Source of the DNA: Leptidea sinapis
Taxonomy: Eukaryota; Arthropoda; Insecta; Lepidoptera; Pieridae
Direction: 5' to 3'
DNA length: 64,000 nt
NCBI RefSeq assembly: GCF_905404315.1
Contig: NC_066292.1
Location: 434,001-498,000 of the forward strand
Positions 42,308-53,212 of the stretch are shown piece by piece. Under the pieces are notes generated by a model, which had not been told where the DNA came from, made no database searches, and saw nothing but the letters and a program-made list of their open reading frames with translations. The position numbers were made by a program, and so were the translations under genes. The stretch's first letter is position 1. Each line of letters starts with the position of its first letter.

Positions 42308-42438
42308 CTTTCCAAGTTTTAACAGTAAAGTTCTTATAGTTTCGGAAAAAAGTAGCTGTGACATACAGACGGACAGACAGACAGACATGACGAAACTATA
42401 AGGGTTCCTTTTTTTGTCATTTGGCTACGGAACCCTAA

Positions 42439-43047
42439 AAAGAATATTGTACAAATGGGTCTGTAGTATGTTTCACTTTAGTTCAATCTATAAGCCTGTA
42501 GACTTTTGTATTGCTGTTATATACATAAAAAAAAAATTGGTAAGTCAAACTAATGTTTGGATGATTAAATCACTACAAAAAGATGATGAATTTTAAAGGT
42601 TATTATGAAGAGACACAAGAAAAATTGTTCTTCAATATTAAATTACATCGCTGCTAATATAATAATTGATTACATCGCTGCTATGTTAATCATTGATGAG
42701 TGATTTTTGTCACCTCTCTATATCAATTTCCAGACGTGGCACAGAGTAATTTTAAAATATAAATTCCGTACTGAAGGGAAACTACATTCCGTAGATAGAA
42801 AGGGCCATGACAGACAAACTGAAAGCACTTAAAATATTTCTAATCATGAAATATGTTGGAATGAATTGGTATCGAGAAGCGTAGATCCAAAGAATAAGTA
42901 AACTTTTTAAAATCAAGGATGACTTAGTTGAATTTAGGTAACGTTAAGTATTTATGATTTTGACCACGCTGAATAGTAAAATAAAATAAAATTGATAAAA
43001 CAAAACGGAGAGATACTTTCTATTACCCATATAAGCTAACAGGTTTG
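42439..43047. other. No recognisable gene
   Basis: AT-rich. A short direct repeat (TTACATCGCTGCTA) occurs at 42645 and 42671. Confidence 0.45.
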
Positions 43048-43448
43048 GTCTCCGCTGCGCTCCAACTAGATACTGCACTACCTAAGAACAATAGCTTTTT
43101 TATTACGGCAACTATTAGATGCTTGTGTGCGTGGCATCTTGACACTCAATGGGATCTTTCGTATTTTATAACATACACTTCGTGGTATTTTATATTAAAA
43201 TTAATAAAAAAAATACTTACTGATGATATGTGATCCCATTGTCTTTCTTAATACATGTTCATTTTGACAAAGTTTTACTACGTATCCTTTCATTTTAGTT
43301 TCAATTATTAGCAAATTTTAACAAAACATGTAGCACGACAACATCACACATTGTTCGAGACTGGCTCGACTACGCCCACTTGGGCGTAATATTAGTTGCC
43401 GCACTTTGTGTCTACGCCTGCAGTATTTAGTTGGAGCGCAGTGAAGAC
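43048..43448. mobile_element. MITE of about 400 bp with 30-bp terminal inverted repeats
   Basis: The left end GTCTCCGCTGCGCTCCAACT continuing AGATACTGCA matches the complement of the right end, GTCTTCACTGCGCTCCAACT continuing AAATACTGCA, with three mismatches. The interior has no open frame with motifs. I could not define a target duplication, so the superfamily is unknown. Confidence 0.7.
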
Positions 43449-44521
43449 GAATTCTTAATCTAAGAGAGGAAAGAAGTTTGCCAAAAGTTGATCGAGTGGG
43501 AAAAGGAAAGGTAAGCTTCTCAGTATTATTAATCTAAAAATAAATATACAATGTTTGACATTTGTTAAAAATAGAATGTCCTATTTGGCATCTATCTTTA
43601 ATAAAAAAAAAAACATTGTGAATCTCGCGTCAAGGAGATTTTATGTAAATCAAAAGTTACCAGAACGCCGACATGTCAATTTCATACCTGTGTGTGTGCT
43701 TGACTTAGTCATGTTTAAACGAGTGTTAATGCTGTTCTAAATTAATAAATTATCCCTATGCAAACATTTACTAAATAAATAACGTAACGTTTCAAGTAGA
43801 GCCTCTTTAAACAGCATTATTTTTACAACTTCCAAAGGGCAGTTAAATGAATGTTTAAATATCTAATTTGTAAATAGGAAAGCCTTATTTATTTTATTTG
43901 TACAATTGCCAGGGATATCATTTAGTATTTACTTATAAGAAGTAATTGTGAATTTAGAATAAGTTTTAATAGTTAATGCTTTTTCAAGTTACCTTTTAAA
44001 TCTTCAATTATTGGATATTACCCGGAATTAATAATAATAAATAAACATTATTACGTTGAAAATTTCAACCCAAATAAAGACTTTGAGTTACATCGAATAA
44101 TTTGAAAGCTAAATCCACCCGCATGATATAAGGTTATATTAATGTTATATTTTAAGTTATGTGTTATGTAATATTTTAAGGATTTTATTCCAGTTTTTGG
44201 TACACGACCATAATATCATTTAATATTTAGTTTTGAAAATTTTTTAGTCCGACATTTTAAAATGTTTTTTTTTCAATCATCACTAGTTTCGATTTTATCT
44301 TGTTATTATGTACCCTATTAAAGTAATAAAAAATGAAAATGCTCGAGTGAACGACTACCACCTGACAAACAGGTAGTGCGCAATCTATTTTGATATTTCA
44401 ATGCGAGTGTTAGCTACTGGTTCAATATTAAAAAATGAGTTAATGTCAAGCGTAGCTGATTGTTCACAATGTCTCAATCAAAGTCTGTTACAGTAACAAT
44501 AGATTCGCTTCCCTATTTAAA
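43449..44521. other. AT-rich sequence without recognisable gene
   Basis: No supported feature. A small hairpin CTACCACCTG...CAGGTAGTG lies near 44355. Confidence 0.45.
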
Positions 44522-44835
44522 CAAGTAGGAGGCTCCTTTGTACAGGATGCCGGCTATATTATGGGTACCACAACGGCGCCTATTTCTGACGTGAAGCAGA
44601 AATGTTTAAATATTACTGTGTTTTGGTCTGAAGGGCGCCGTAGTTTGTGAAATTACTGGGCCAATGAGACTTAACATTTTATGTCTCAAGGTGACGAGCG
44701 CAATTGTAGTGCCGCTCAGAATTTTTGCATTTTTCAAGAATCCTGAGTGGCACTGCATTGTAATGGGCAGGGCGTATCAAATTACCATCAGCTGAACGTC
44801 TTGATTGTCTCGTTCCTTATTTTCATAAAAAAAAG
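44522..44835 (+). repeat. Interspersed repeat family A, copy 4 (best preserved)
   Basis: It runs from AGTAGGAGGCTCCTTTGTAC to TCGTTCCTTATTTTCATAAA with an A-tail. All blocks listed for copy 1 are present with few changes. Its ends define the family length of about 310 bases. Confidence 0.85.
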
Positions 44836-45882
44836 TTTTGCTGTATCTCCGTTAAAGATGTTTCTTTGTCTATACGCTAGTATATTATAAGACTCTAGTG
44901 ATAATAATAATTAATACGTCTCACAAGATTCCAACACAATAGCACACAATCGTTAGTCGACGGATCGCGCATCACAGTTCCGCAGCTGTCAGTCCGTAAT
45001 AATCATAACAGTATATTGCGTAATATTACATTGTTAGATGTAAAAATCTAGAGAGAATCATAGAATTACCAATATGAACAAAGTGGGAGCTATACCTGCA
45101 TGTGTGCTGAAGTGAACTTGTAATTATTATTTAGTTTAAACCTGACTACTTATTGTATTATCTGAGTATTATAAAAATATATTATAACTGACTAAAATAA
45201 ATGTAGCAAATTTCGAATTTTTCGTTCCACATTAACCACAGAAAACGTGGCTCGATTCATTCATATAATATTGAATAAATGAAATATTCCAGTATATACA
45301 CCGCAAAAATTTAACGCTTGAATGACAGCATTATATTAAATATTTTCATATCCATAATATAATAGCTTTTTGCATAATCCTTAACGCATCGATGTCATAA
45401 TCAGGATGAAGTAAATATAATTTGGACTTTTAATCACTAATCTTATCAAACCATACGAATTAGTACTTCAATTATAAATAAGTGATATTTGTATATTACG
45501 CGAATTTAGAAATCACGCGATATAACGTAATCATAGTCTCAGACTTTCATTAGATCACGAATATTGTAATTGGGAGTGCTAATGAAAACGATTCCAGTGG
45601 ATTTGAGATTTTATTACTTTATGAAGTACTTTCAGGAAGTTCAAGCACATCTTCACTTCAATGTTCGATAATAATTATTGAGATGAAGAAATGATAAGTA
45701 TTTTGTGAAAAAGACAATACTCTATTAGAATTAGTAGCGGTATGGCATTCTATGTAATGAAGTTATTAAAAACAATATGATGAGCTCGAAGATAGCTATT
45801 GATGTATTTATTGTATGCGCTAAAATTCTGTATTTTGATAATCGCACTAAACAACCTAGTCATATAATATAATACACAAATA
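44836..45882. other. AT-rich sequence without recognisable gene
   Basis: No supported feature. A GC-richer patch at 44950-44995 (GTCGACGGATCGCGCATCAC) has no recognisable product. Confidence 0.45.
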
Positions 45883-46112
45883 AAATTTGAAAACAAAATT
45901 TTATGAACGATGCGGCACTGGAACCCACGACCTCTAGCGTTCCATGCGATTGTTCTTCCACTTGAGCTAACCAAGCTAAAAAAGCATACAAGATTTTATG
46001 ACAATACGTTTCTCGAACGATTAGCTAAGTTGGAAGAGCACTCGCATGGAACGTGATAGGTTGTGGGTTCGAGTGCCGCATCGTTCATAAAATTTTGTTT
46101 TCAAATTTTATT
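45883..46112. repeat. Inverted pair of tRNA-like repeats (family B copies 3 and 4)
   Basis: The left arm (45883-45975) and right arm (about 46010-46112) are inverted copies. The left reads AAAACAAAATTTTATGAACG, ATGCGGCACTGGAACCCACG and CGTTCCATGCGA. The right reads GAACGATTAGCTAAGTTGG, ACTCGCATGGAACG, GTGGGTTCGAGTGCCGCATC and TTCATAAAATTTTGTTTTCA. In the plus-strand module at 46015-46087 the acceptor stem GAACGAT/ATCGTTC is perfect, and the T-loop TTCGAGT is kept. The T-stem and D-stem each have a mismatch. The two modules face each other across about 40 bases. Confidence 0.7.
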
Positions 46113-46156
46113 TGTGTTTTAATCCCAGAAGTGAGGGTTATCAATTTTAAAATATG

Positions 46157-47790
46157 TTTTTTTTTATATATATTTATTAATAAAAAACAAATTTTACATT
46201 GCGGTTTCAAAGCAATAAAAACCACTGAGGTTTGTACAATTGCTAAATTAAGTCTACACCAACAGAGTTAAATTAATAAAAGAAAAAATAGTTCACAATC
46301 ACTTAGCTATACATTATAATTATACAAATAAAAGTAAAAGTACTTGATACAATTAATAGTTAAGCACGATAACTTGATCGGTGGTCAGTCAAGTCTTAAA
46401 AAGTATTTTTTTAAATTCTGTTTTAAATTAGTCTCAGTCAACGAGTCGGTCAAGTCACGTAGCAGTTTATTAATCAGTCTAGGTACTATGTAAGCTGTTG
46501 TTCTTTCAACGAACGCATTGGATGCCCGAGGCATGTGCAGCCGGTTTAGACTAACAGCGCGCGTATATACGGGGTGATCAATGGCTGTTTTTAATTTATT
46601 ATTAAAATAATTTTCATTTAGTATTGCATATTCAATTTGCTTAAATATTGACAACACTTGACAATGCTTAAATAACCCGCTTTCTTTTTTTGATTTGATT
46701 TTGAATTTTATTAATTTTGTCAAGGTGCGAATTGTAAGTACGACCGTAACTGCTCAGTCCATACTGAACGTACGATTCGGTTAACGCGTTATAGAGCATT
46801 ATTTTGACTTTATAGGGTATGCGATTTTTAAGAATTGAGATACTTGCAAGGAATTGTCTAAGTTTGTTGCATACATAGTCCACATGATTACTCCATTTAA
46901 ATTTATCATCTATTATTAACCCAAGATATGTGTGAGATCTAACCATTTCCAAGGGTGTGCATTTACATGAGTGATAGTTTTTATGTAGGCAGACATGTTC
47001 GTGAGCTGTTATGTTTTTGATTGGTAATTTCTTAATAAACGGTGATTTTATCAATAAGAGCTTAGTTTTATTTGGATTAAGAACAAGGCCTACATCATGA
47101 CACCACCGGGTAAGGTTATTGGGGTCCTGTTGCATAAAATCACAAGCCTTGGATCTTTGTCCGTGAAAGTAGTCCGTATGAAAGAAAGTGAAGCGGCCCT
47201 AATACTGAACCTTGAGCGGTGCCCTTTCTCACCATGACTGGCTTACTCAACGTATTGTCTATTTTCACTTTGTATGTCCGATTTTTTAGATAGTCACTGC
47301 ACCATTCCAGTAATGGACCACGGACTCCACAAAAGTCTAACTCCTGAATAAGTTGATTATGCAACAAAGTATCAAAGGCGCGAGAGAAGTCTATAAATAA
47401 TACTAAAACGTGTTTTTAAAGATTTAAGTGACTATTCACTTAGTCAGTAAATTTGGAAAAAAGGTTTGAAGTACTCTTACCAGCCTGGAATCCAAATTGA
47501 TTTTGTTGTAGTACTTCATGTTTCCTGTAAAAACCATGTATTTGTTCGCATATAAACTTTTCAACTATTTTATCAATCGATAATAGTATTGTTATGGGTC
47601 GAAAATTATCATAATCACTATGTTTACCTTTTTTAAATATAGGCCTCACACAGCCTTCTTTTAATTCATTTGGGTAATGATTTTTGCTTACACTGCAATT
47701 TATTAAGTTTGCAATAGCCGTGGAGACATCTCTTCCAATTAATTTAATATTGATACCTTGATACCATCCAGACCAGGTGCCTTACGTGAG
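46157..47790 (-). pseudogene. Decayed LINE: reverse transcriptase and C-terminus
   Basis: Minus-strand pieces run in order. At 47649-47440: MRPIFKKGKHSDYDNFRPIT, DKIVEKFICEQ, QFGFQAGKSTSNL. At 47367-47140: the GTAQGSVLGPLHF polymerase motif. At 47135-46668: NLTRWCHDVGLVLNPNKTK, TYLGLIIDDKFKWSNHVDYV, YGLSSYGRTY. At 46723-46385: LNRLHMPRASNAFVERT, ending LKQNLKKYFLRLD. The FAFSRAFD-type block is near 47370 (FSRAFDTLLHNQL across a frame change). The YADD box falls in a deleted stretch between 47190 and 47130, so the active site is missing. The A-tail is the T-run at 46158-46166. The 5' end is truncated near 47790. Confidence 0.8.
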
Positions 47791-48952
47791 TTTAAGTTTT
47801 TTTATAAATAAATGTAAAAATGTAGTATAACATAATATACAATTACAATTGTCAATGATTAGTTTCCAATAAGTTTTGATTGTATGTATGTGTGATCTAT
47901 TGCATCCTTTGCGCATCCATATTACAGCATATTCAATATCCAGGCAAAGGGCCTACCCCACATGTGTCTACTAAAGAAAAATCAGAACTCCGAATATGCA
48001 AAGGAAATCTCTAAACGTTCACCAACTACCTTATCACAATGAGGATTGTCATTGGGCGTTCGTCCGAGCACATGTAGAGGGCACAATCTAAATATATATA
48101 AATCCAGTGTCCTGATGTTTGTTTTCAGTGAACTCCTAAACTAATGAATAGATTTCATATAAAATAGTACTTTATTTATGACCCGACAGGCGTTGTTCTG
48201 TCGGCTTCAAGCTAGCAAAGCTATAGATTTAAGTGCTCATTTCCCAACAATAATAAAAAAGTGTGTGTGTACTTATGTATGCATGCAAGAATACTGGTTC
48301 TTCATGCTGGTTCCCCTAGGGGACCTAATGCTAATCCTGCTACCATTTTATTACATTATATGTTCTTATATACTAATTTTCATTCAATTAATATAGACCA
48401 ATGTCTACTAGCCATTGTTGAGTTGCATGATTTTTATGAAAATTTATGTCATTGAAATGATTATTTATCTTGATAATAATTCTTGGAGTTATGACAATAA
48501 AATGAATAGACCATAACCTACATAGTCGGTTTTAAAATCCTTTATTACTTAATAAAATATTTACAAGCTTCTAATAAGTCCTCTCGAATTCAATAATACT
48601 TTAATTTTTTTTAAGATAAATAATAAATGGAAATCTTAACGTTTCATAAAAGCTGTTTTAAATTGAACAACATTCTTTCATTCTTTGGCATTATTTGACC
48701 TATTGTCACGAGTCCACATGGATTTAAATATGCTTAAACAAACGGGATACTTAGCAAAATTTTTAATATATTTTTATTTATGTAAGTGATTTATATTTAA
48801 GTCCTGTAGGTATACACAGTACAGAAAAGTTAAACATAACTATCATTACACACACTATTATAATCATAAATTTAAAGTAACTGTATAAGTACAGTTATAA
48901 AAATAAAAATAGCCTTTATTTCTTCACAAGTCTACTACAAATTACCCTAACT
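47791..48952. other. No recognised gene
   Basis: The stretch 48060-48330 (AAATCCAGTGTCCTGATGTT, GTGAACTCCTAAACTAATGA, GACCCGACAGGCGTTGTTCT) looks like part of a dispersed repeat from memory. A phrase AAAAAAGTGTGTGTGTACTT recurs in similar form near 36118. I cannot assign a class. The remainder is AT-rich. Confidence 0.4.
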
Positions 48953-49928
48953 TATACAGGATGGACCAAAAGTCCGTTTACATTTGAATCGGTTGCTGCG
49001 TCTAGCAGCGGCCGTAGAAGGGGGTGAAAGGATTACGCATTGCAAGAGCGGCCAATGGGAATTTAGTACCATGGTGTCGTTTAGCGGTAGTCAACGTGTA
49101 TTTTGTGTACGCGAGTACTATCGAAACAACGATTCTGCGACCTTAGCTCAACGAAAGTTTTGCAATCATTACAAGATACGACACAAAAATCAACCTCCAT
49201 CAGGTGTGTTAATTAAAAAATGGGTGCTCAAGTTTGAGAAGACGGGTTCAACAATGGATTTACGTCGATCTGGCCAGCCTAGAACGTCGAGGGACCCCGA
49301 AAACGTGGAGCGAGTAAAATCGTCTGTTCGTGACCAACCTGGACTATCAACTCGAAAGCGGTCTGCTGTCCTTAACGTGCCAAGATAATGATGTATTAAA
49401 CCGCATTCTCAAGAAAGATTTAAGTTTACATTCCTATAAAATCCAAATGGTGCAGGAATTAAGGCCTCAGGACCATGCCACTAGGTTGCAGTTTGCGAAC
49501 GAAATGGTAGAGCGATTCACCAGTTTTACAAACATTTTTTTCTCAACAAGGCACACTTCCACCTAAATGGGCATGTTAATAGACAAAATTGTCGTTATTG
49601 GAGTGACACTATGTCATGGTGATCAAAAACCCCTGCATTCCAGCCAACCAACCCAGTTAGTTGACAACTTTTGGCGAATTAAAGGATCGTATTCGCACAG
49701 AAATCCAAAACATCTCAACAGAAACATGTAAAGCTGTCATCGAAAATTTCTGCTCTAGATTGCAGCAATGCCAGAATAATGAAGGATTACATATGGATGA
49801 TGGGATTTTTAAGAAATAAATTCCCCTTTTGTTTACTATCGAAAACAATAAACAGTTTTGATCTACTGTAATTAGTTTTTTTTAATCATCATTCCATTTA
49901 TAAACGGACTTTTAGTCCACCCTGTATA
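48953..49928 (+). mobile_element. Mariner/Tc1-type transposon, internally deleted
   Basis: The ends are TATACAGGATGGACCAAAAG continuing TCCGTTTA (left) and, as complement, TATACAGGGTGGACTAAAAG continuing TCCGTTTA (right): 28 bases with two mismatches. A TA step sits at each outer end, as expected for TA target duplication. The element is about 976 bp, shorter than the usual 1.2-1.3 kb, because the centre of the transposase gene is missing. Confidence 0.85.
49072..49820 (+). pseudogene. Mariner-like transposase, deleted and frameshifted
   Basis: From about 49072 the frame reads MVSFSGSQRVFCVREYYRNN, RKFCNHYKIRHKNQPPSG, IKKWVLKFEKTGSTMDLRRS and GQPRTSRDPENVERVKSSV, the DNA-binding N-terminal half with its two helix-turn-helix units. 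It stops at 49388. The next part, in another frame, has HSYKIQMVQELRPQDHATRL and QFANEMVERF. After a further break come HFHLNGHVNRQNCRYW and ALDCSNARIMKDYIWMMG. The DDE middle region is largely deleted and several frames are used, so there is no catalytic protein. The ATG at 49072 fits the family start; the open frame upstream extends into the terminal repeat. Confidence 0.8.
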
Positions 49929-50329
49929 ATTAAAAAATATGCAACTTTGTTAGCTAGAGGTTCCAATTTCAACATAAAACATTTATACAACGTAAATACC
50001 CCGTAAAAATATCAAATAATAATTAATAAATTATCAAAGCCAAAAAATTTTGTCAACCCTAGTAAGCTGTCATGTCAGATTATTAAACAGAAAGGCCTAC
50101 GTAGGTATATATATATAGTTTAGTATATATATATTATATAGTTTTTCTATTTTTCATTCATAAATGTTTGCTACCTCAATAGAAGGATGTCACTCTACTC
50201 AAGTACTGAAGGATCTTATGTATAGAATTTTAGGTATTATTTGTATTTATATATAACTGGGTTTAGAATAAAATGAATTTCATGTTATTGGCACAGTTAG
50301 AATTCACAGCTTTACAGAGCTTTACACCT
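49929..50329. other. AT-rich spacer
   Basis: A TA-rich microsatellite lies at 50108-50142. No gene seen. Confidence 0.5.
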
Positions 50330-51085
50330 GAGCTTTTAAGAGAGAGGTTTGAAAGTAAATGCAAGAAAGACGAAAGTGATGGTATTTGAGAAGGATGAAA
50401 GGTTGACTGAAGATGAACATGATTGAAGATGAAAGGGTAGAACAAGTTACAGAATTCGTTTCTTTGGGTAGCATGTTTACAAGAGAAGGAAGATATGAAG
50501 GTGATATTAAAAGGAGAGTGACTGCGGGAAATTGTGTGAATGGAGCGCTGCATGCCTTTATAAATGGTCAGACTGTGCCAATAGAAGCGCGAATGGCTGT
50601 GCATAATGGAGTGCTTGTCACCACAAGAAGTGAGAGTTGGGTATGGCAGAAGAAGCATAAAAGCAGAATTAACGCAGTTGAGATGCGATCACTGCGTAAT
50701 ATGTGTGGGGTAAGACTGACTGATTGAATTCCGAATGCGGTAATACGAGCGCGCTGTGCTTTGAAAGAGGATGTTGTGACAAGGACTGAAAAAGGAATGC
50801 TGAAATGGTTTGGACACATGGAGCGAATGAGTGAAGAAAGAATGACGCATCAAATATATAAGGCAAGTGTGTGTGGGCAAGTCGGTCGCGGGAGACCTTG
50901 TAGAACATTCGTCGACCAAATTGGGGAAGTTTTGAGAAAAGGAGAGGTCCGAAGCACCCGCAACCGGCGAGCATGTATGAAATGAGTAATGAATGTAGAG
51001 GAAGCGCGTGAGGTTTGTAAGGATAGAAGCAAATGGCATTCTATTGTCTCTGCCTACCCCGACGGGAACAAGGCGTGAGTGTGTG
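50330..51085 (+). pseudogene. RTE-like LINE, C-terminal coding fragment
   Basis: Plus-strand pieces follow in order: SKCKKDESDGI and a Glu/Lys stretch near 50340-50410, EDERVEQVTEFVSLGSMFTR and EGRYEGDIKRRVTAGNCVNG (50425-50545), WQKKHKSRINAVEMRSLRNM with CGVRLTD (50642-50725), and then ALKEDVVTRTEKGMLKWFGH, MERMSEERMT, ASVCGQVGRGRP and GEVRSTRNRRAC (50757-50985). The end at about 51065 is SAYPDGN. Frame changes or stops occur at about 50415, 50630, 50727 and 50985. The polymerase active site is not included. A shorter minus-strand relative lies at 9160-9510. Clade by recognition only. Confidence 0.75.
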
Positions 51086-51856
51086 TGTTCGTGTGTGTAG
51101 AATTCACAAAAATAGCTTTCATTTGATACATCAAGGCCTTCAATGGTCCTACTCGTTGAGAAGATATTCGATAATATCAGTAAATCTTTTCCCTTATAAA
51201 ATTTTGATTTTCCGATTACCGGGTTATTGCTTTGGGGCGTCGATTTGTGTAAGAGTGTGTCAGTATTATTATATTATTATTAATATTACATTTTTAAGAA
51301 TGTTAATAATTGATAGTTGGTCAGACCATTCTAGCGTTAACTAATAATGTAAGCAAAATAAACAGGATAATACAAATTAAAAATATAACGAAAAGCTTTC
51401 GTTATATTTTTACAAAAGCGTTAAATATAAAAAATTTGTGGGAATAATTAAAAGGGAAACTTTACTTAAAAGAAAATTTTCACTTTGTAAAAATGAATAA
51501 TTTTCTAAAGAAAAACATTGTACAAATTCATATGTAGTACAAGTCATTTCGGTTGAATGAATAATCTATTGACCTGAAAAATAGTTTAAAATACATTACA
51601 TTTACTGGAATTGGATTAATACGAAGCTTAAAAAACAGGTTTTGACACACAGATATAAATACAGCTGCAAGTGTTCAGCTAATTGTGTGTGCTAATGAAG
51701 CTATGCCATCAAGTAATAACAGGATATGTGCTCGAAAGCATATTATTTCATTATATTTGGATATGAATGTCAGGAGATCATGTGGGACTACTCTCAGAAT
51801 TAGGGTCTTTACGATCAAAACTGTTCCTCTAACTCATTAAAATTGTTATATTACTT
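51086..51856. other. No recognised gene
   Basis: AT-rich. It contains a perfect-arm hairpin at 51379-51411 (separate entry). Confidence 0.45.
51379..51411. repeat. Hairpin with 15-bp perfect arms
   Basis: AAAAATATAACGAAA and its exact complement TTTCGTTATATTTTT are separated by AGC. No gene surrounds it. Confidence 0.85.
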
Positions 51857-52190
51857 TCAAACATTTGGAAATACGAGTGTTTTTAGGGTTCCGTAGCCAA
51901 AGGGCAAAAAACGGAACCGATATAGATTCGTCTTTTTTCCAAAAATTATAAAAACTGTACTGCTGGAACTTGTGTTGAATGTTATGTAGTGGCATTTTTT
52001 AACGTTAACGACAATCCTATTACTACTATAATATTCAGACAAAGCATTCAGTAAAGCGTATTTTGAGGAAGATTTTTTGTTATCTGCAAACATTAAATGT
52101 TGGGTGTGAGTAAAGCAGCTTCCTATGTCGAATAAATAGGCATTATACAAAATCGGGCCTAGGATAGAGCCTTGTGGCACACCTGATGGT
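51857..52190 (-). pseudogene. LINE reverse transcriptase fragment
   Basis: The minus frame reads MPQGSILGPILYNAYLFDIG, then HTQHLMFADNKKSSSK and RIVVNVKKCHYITFNTSSSS. These are the polymerase PQG and active-site regions, but the second Asp of FADD has become Asn (FADN), so the catalytic pair is lost. The 3' side joins the outer repeat seen at 42.4 kb (TAGGGTTCCGTAGCCAAAGG, complement). The 5' side ends at a junction with direct and inverted duplications (52192-52280). Confidence 0.75.
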
Positions 52191-52191
52191 A

Positions 52192-52280
52192 TTGCCTTAA
52201 AAAGTACTTTTATTATTTTGCCTTAAAAAGTACTGTTAACTATTATCTCACTCGGGAAACATCCGTATATGGATGTTTCC
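52192..52280. repeat. Complex junction: direct 17-bp duplication plus 10-bp inverted duplication
   Basis: TTGCCTTAAAAAGTACT occurs at 52192-52208 and 52218-52234. Then GGAAACATCC (52255-52264) and GGATGTTTCC (52271-52280) form inverted arms around GTATAT. The right arm belongs to the next LINE's coding sequence. This lies exactly where a minus-strand and a plus-strand LINE fragment meet. Confidence 0.85.
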
Positions 52281-53035
52281 TGGATCTGAGCAAAGCATTC
52301 GATACTATTAATTACAATATTTTGTGGAATAAACTGCGAGCTACCAAAGTACCTAGTAGGATAGTGGATTTGTTACAGTTTTGGTATACAAACCAAATTA
52401 ACCAAGTAAAATGGCAAAATGATTTTTCCGATACCTATCGGTTAAATTGCGGCGTTAGGCAGGGTGGTCTGACGTCACCGATTCTATTTAACCTCTATGT
52501 AAATGAACTGATCGGGGAACTGAGCAGTGCTAGGGCAGGCTGCCAGATTGGAGGCGTCAGCGTTAACAATCTGAGCTACGCCGATGACATGGCTCTGCTC
52601 AGTCCCTCGATCTGCGGCTTGGGTAGCCTTATTGACATTTGTGAAAAATATGCGGAAAAACATGGATTATTATATAATGTGTCTAAAACTAAAGTTATGA
52701 TATTTAAATTCAAAAAAGGTACTGCCTATAAAACTATGTGGCTCCGAACTGCAATATGTGACTAAGTTTAAATATCTAGGACGTGTACTAAGCGAGACGA
52801 TGAAAAATAATGAGGACGGTCAATATAACAATGCGTTTCGATCTCTACTGGGGTTGCCATGGAGGTGTAGCGCGTCGGGTATGTTTGCGATGCACAGGGT
52901 TGACGATTTTTATGCTGTAATGCGTAGGGCTAGAGCGGGATTTCTGACGAGATTATATAATAATCGTAAAAATCGTATATTGAAAACGGTAAAACATTAC
53001 CACCGAAATATACCAAAATTTTTTCTTACATAATA
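52266..53035 (+). pseudogene. Truncated relative of the intact 25-29 kb LINE
   Basis: It begins inside the polymerase: CFLDLSKAFDTINYNILWNK, VRQGGLTSPILFNLYVNELI, GELSSARAGCQIGGVSVNNL and SYADDMALLSPS with intact YADD, matching residues of about 615-730 of the ORF2 at 26433-29240. After 52762 the frame shifts, and about 250 nt of thumb sequence is missing before FKYLGRVLSETM and NNAFRSLLGLPWRCSASGMF. The last open codons end at 53033. The AT-rich stretch 53036-53180 follows. Coding similarity is obvious at protein level, but many codons differ, so this is an older subfamily. Confidence 0.85.
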
Positions 53036-53212
53036 ATATTATTTTTAATATTTTTAATTTTAATTTTCCATATGTAATTTTTAATATATACTTTTTAATT
53101 CTAATTTATATATATTTTTTATTAATTAATGTTATCTAATTAATTAAGTAATGTTATATACCTTTTTTAATGCAAAATTGGCTATGGATGGTATCTGACC
53201 GAAATATTTTTT

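Larger units (their letters stand above)
40268..42438 (+). mobile_element. Outer interspersed repeat split by a nested LINE tail
   Basis: The left part (40268-40455) has AAAGCGGCCAAGTGCGAGTT and GACTCGCCCATGAAGGATTC. The right part (42308-42438) has CCAAGTTTTAACAGTAAAGT, ATAGTTTCGG, GACGGACAGACAGACAGACA and GGCTACGGAACCCTAAAAAG. I recall both parts as one common lepidopteran repeat, where the two blocks are normally a few hundred bases apart. Here 1.85 kb of other elements lie between them. The right end also occurs at 51883-51925 on the minus strand. I do not know the class. Confidence 0.6.

Noticed and set aside
45750..46271. Short frames containing CRIVHKILFSNFICVL on both strands
   Set aside because: They come from the inverted tRNA-like repeats and are not genes.
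50263..51039. Several minus-strand frames of 83-131 residues
   Set aside because: Antisense of the RTE-like LINE coding fragment, whose plus strand has the recognisable motifs.
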